From CAZLFQ01 sp964558975 (GTDB lineage: Bacteria; Pseudomonadota; Alphaproteobacteria; Rickettsiales; Midichloriaceae): DNA of 64,000 bases. The DNA is taken from positions 744,001-808,000 of the forward strand of contig CAZLFQ010000001.1 in assembly GCA_964558975.1 (NCBI GenBank), read 5' to 3'. The notes under the pieces are model-generated. The model saw only the letters and a list, made by a program, of their open reading frames with translations. It was not told where the DNA came from and did not search any database. A program made the translations under genes and the position numbers. Shown piece after piece: positions 62,430 through 64,000 of the stretch (positions within the stretch are counted from its first letter, which is position 1; every line of letters begins with the position of its first letter).

Positions 62430-63497
62430 TTAGTGGTGCGACAAACCACTCGCGGGGGTAAATCTGGTGCCGTTCGCGTCATAAACGTCTATATTAAGGC
62501 AGGCACTTCCAAAGAATGTGTGAAGTAGTTGCTCTAGCTTTTGCGGGTTTAGATTATAGCACTGATATACTGCTATAACTGATACTGCAGCCATTAAATA
62601 AGTTGGTTCTTGGCTGGCATTTTTAATTCGCTCTTCTACTGGAACAGTTGAAAAACCAATTTTATATAAGTGTGGAATTTCTTTAATTTTCTGGTTATCG
62701 CTCAGAGAGCGCAGAATGTAAATAAATCCTGTTGAAGCATCTTTTGTAGTTACATTCTCAAAGTCTTCCAGCAATTCATCATCATGAGTTGTTACACGAC
62801 GACCATCTTTGTATAATTCAGCCGCCAGAGAACGAAGCAGCATGTCTGACTCGGTGCCGTTCTCAAATATAACCCTAAGTCTTGCATTGACGTTTCCGTT
62901 TACATTTCCACGCTTACCAACTTCTTCTACATAGAGCAAAATGCCTCTTAATACGAAGAATAACCCCTGTTCAATCTGTTTCTCTTTTGAGAATTTACGG
63001 AGTTTTCTATTCCCATTTTTTAAGTCTAACTGGCATTGAACAAATAAACTTTCAAACTTCATAAAGTCTTTGCATGGTTTTCTTTTAGCCACATAATCAG
63101 GCATGATTGCTTCTTTAGGAATAAACTTAATTTTGAATATATTCTCTGCATCACTGTCTAAAATTCCAGAATCATCGCCAAGTACATCATCTATTGAGTT
63201 TATTTTTTTAACTTGCACATCTAGTAATTTGTATTGGTCGTATGCTTTCAGAGCTTCAATTTTATCTGGATTTTCTCTAATGCCTTTTAGCCTCTGATAG
63301 AGTATAGTTTCCTTGATATTTTCACCTAGCTGAGGCTCAAACCCCTTTTCTGTAACAAAGTCATTAATCTCATTAAAAGAAGAAATAAGTCGTTCATCAG
63401 CAGTAATGGCAGCCGAAGCCTTTGGCTTTACTGTCAGCAAGCGTTCTGGGTCTTCTCTTAATATCTTATCAAGTTCGTCTTTAAAGTTCACCCGCAT
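62430..63497 (-). CDS. GIY-YIG nuclease-family protein (T5orf172-like)
   Basis: 355 residues. The C-terminal 100 residues carry GFIYILRSLSD...LYKIGFSTVPVEERIKNA, the GIY-YIG/T5orf172 pattern with the conserved Arg after KIG, and a Glu in KLEQLLHTFF that could be the metal ligand. The N-terminal part is unrecognised and helical. It overlaps the upstream gene by 17 bp, which points to a functional pair. Confidence 0.75.
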   Translation of the reverse strand: MRVNFKDELDKILREDPERLLTVKPKASAAITADERLISSFNEINDFVTEKGFEPQLGENIKETILYQRLKGIRENPDKIEALKAYDQYKLLDVQVKKINSIDDVLGDDSGILDSDAENIFKIKFIPKEAIMPDYVAKRKPCKDFMKFESLFVQCQLDLKNGNRKLRKFSKEKQIEQGLFFVLRGILLYVEEVGKRGNVNGNVNARLRVIFENGTESDMLLRSLAAELYKDGRRVTTHDDELLEDFENVTTKDASTGFIYILRSLSDNQKIKEIPHLYKIGFSTVPVEERIKNASQEPTYLMAAVSVIAVYQCYNLNPQKLEQLLHTFFGSACLNIDVYDANGTRFTPASGLSHH

Positions 63498-63999
63498 CCC
63501 TCTTTCTTTTCTTATCTCTCAAATATATCAAGGCTTCAGCCATGCGCCTTTCTTGAGGGTCAAAAGACTCCTTGGTAGGTTCGCGACTTAGCATTTTAAT
63601 GAATTCACTGATTTTCGGATAGAGAATTACTGCTTCTTCATCAGTCATGTGAATTCTAGCAGCTTGGATTGCTTCCTGAATTACCTTGAAAACCTGTGCT
63701 GTGACTGATTTTGATATAATTTCAAAGGCTTCTTGAAATGGGTTTATTTTATCAATCAAATCTATGTGTAAATCTTCGATGTTGATGAACTGACCAGCCA
63801 TTCTTATGAAACGCTTATCCCCAGTCTCTTTGAGTTCGCCATTCTTTATAACTGAATCTACAACGACATGCTGGCGGACTTCTTCAATTTCTGAATTGCT
63901 TAAATCTGGATATTTAATCTTTATGATTTTCGGAATCATAACCCTGTTAATCACTTCAGCATCCACATTGCCAGTGAAGGACTTTAACATTTTATCATT
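63481..63999 (-). CDS. C-terminal part of an unknown protein, possibly a helicase (5'-partial)
   Basis: The frame is open to the right edge; the ATG at 63990 need not be the start. The visible 169 residues are helical and charged (NPFQEAFEIISKSVTAQVFK) and end by overlapping the GIY-YIG gene. Gene pairs of a DEAD/DEAH helicase and a GIY-YIG protein are known in accessory regions, and this could be such a helicase C-terminus, but no helicase motif is in view. Confidence 0.5.
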   Translation of the reverse strand, partial: NDKMLKSFTGNVDAEVINRVMIPKIIKIKYPDLSNSEIEEVRQHVVVDSVIKNGELKETGDKRFIRMAGQFINIEDLHIDLIDKINPFQEAFEIISKSVTAQVFKVIQEAIQAARIHMTDEEAVILYPKISEFIKMLSREPTKESFDPQERRMAEALIYLRDKKRKRDAGEL

Positions 64000-64000
64000 T

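Larger units (their letters stand above)
43717..64000. mobile_element. Integrative element/genomic island (right end outside the window)
   Basis: It starts at the tRNA-Arg half-gene and integrase, and holds XRE regulator, methyltransferase, metal resistance, restriction and nuclease genes plus many decayed fragments. Gene density and coding quality drop compared with the left part, and GC content changes sharply at about 49.1 kb. The intact tRNA-Arg(CCT) expected at the other end is not in the window, so the right limit is unknown and the region may be several layered insertions. Confidence 0.6.

Overview
The window looks like an AT-rich genome of a host-associated alphaproteobacterium, most likely a Rickettsiales-type intracellular bacterium. 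The evidence is a Rickettsia-type 17 kDa antigen homologue, a VirB2-like pilin, several ankyrin-repeat proteins, a NuoI fragment of alphaproteobacterial type, and flagellar rod genes (flgF-flgG), which a minority of Rickettsiales lineages keep. The exact family cannot be fixed by reading alone. One 33-base run of N (40362-40394) marks a scaffold gap that cuts nuoI.

Left part (1-43.6 kb): chromosomal housekeeping genes interleaved with accessory, probably secreted, proteins. At the left edge is the 3' end of a CdiA/hemagglutinin-like toxin whose C-terminus carries a colicin E3-type ribosomal RNase motif, followed directly by a small putative immunity gene. Next come an ankyrin protein, a VanX-type dipeptidase, a minimal prepilin-peptidase-like membrane protein, ndk, lysC, fabI, the 17 kDa antigen, flgG-flgF, dnaA, rlmE, a virB2-like gene, the rpsP-rimM-trmD-rplS operon, an ihfA-like gene, tatD, a metallo-beta-lactamase-fold gene, a TerC gene, gatB, rplU-rpmA-tRNA-Ile(GAT), uvrA, ispA, rplM-rpsI, nuoI (partial), a REC-PP2C regulator and an HU gene. 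Two putative effectors, a GHSLG lipase-like protein and an 871-residue ankyrin protein with R-S-E ADP-ribosyltransferase motifs, share an identical 23-bp palindromic promoter region.

Right part (about 43.7-64 kb): an integrated accessory region. It begins at a 3' half of tRNA-Arg(CCT) beside a P4-type tyrosine integrase and an XRE regulator. Cargo includes a free-standing membrane-anchored version of the gene-transfer-agent TIM-barrel domain, a methyltransferase, a six-gene copper/metal resistance operon of visibly higher GC (49.5-55.1 kb), an AT-rich relic of a second copper locus with a DUF3147 gene and a CDF exporter, decayed pieces of a hybrid histidine kinase, a Fic protein, a phage lysozyme and an HU gene, a HEPN-like protein, a tandemly duplicated unknown protein, an Mrr-type restriction enzyme, and a GIY-YIG nuclease gene paired with an incomplete gene running off the right edge. 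The right end of the element is not in the window.

Functionally, the left part mixes core cell functions with tools for bacterial competition (toxin-immunity), host interaction (ankyrin, ART, lipase, type IV pilin) and envelope maintenance. The right part is a layered island in which older AT-rich cargo is decaying beside a more recently acquired metal-resistance block and defence-type nucleases.
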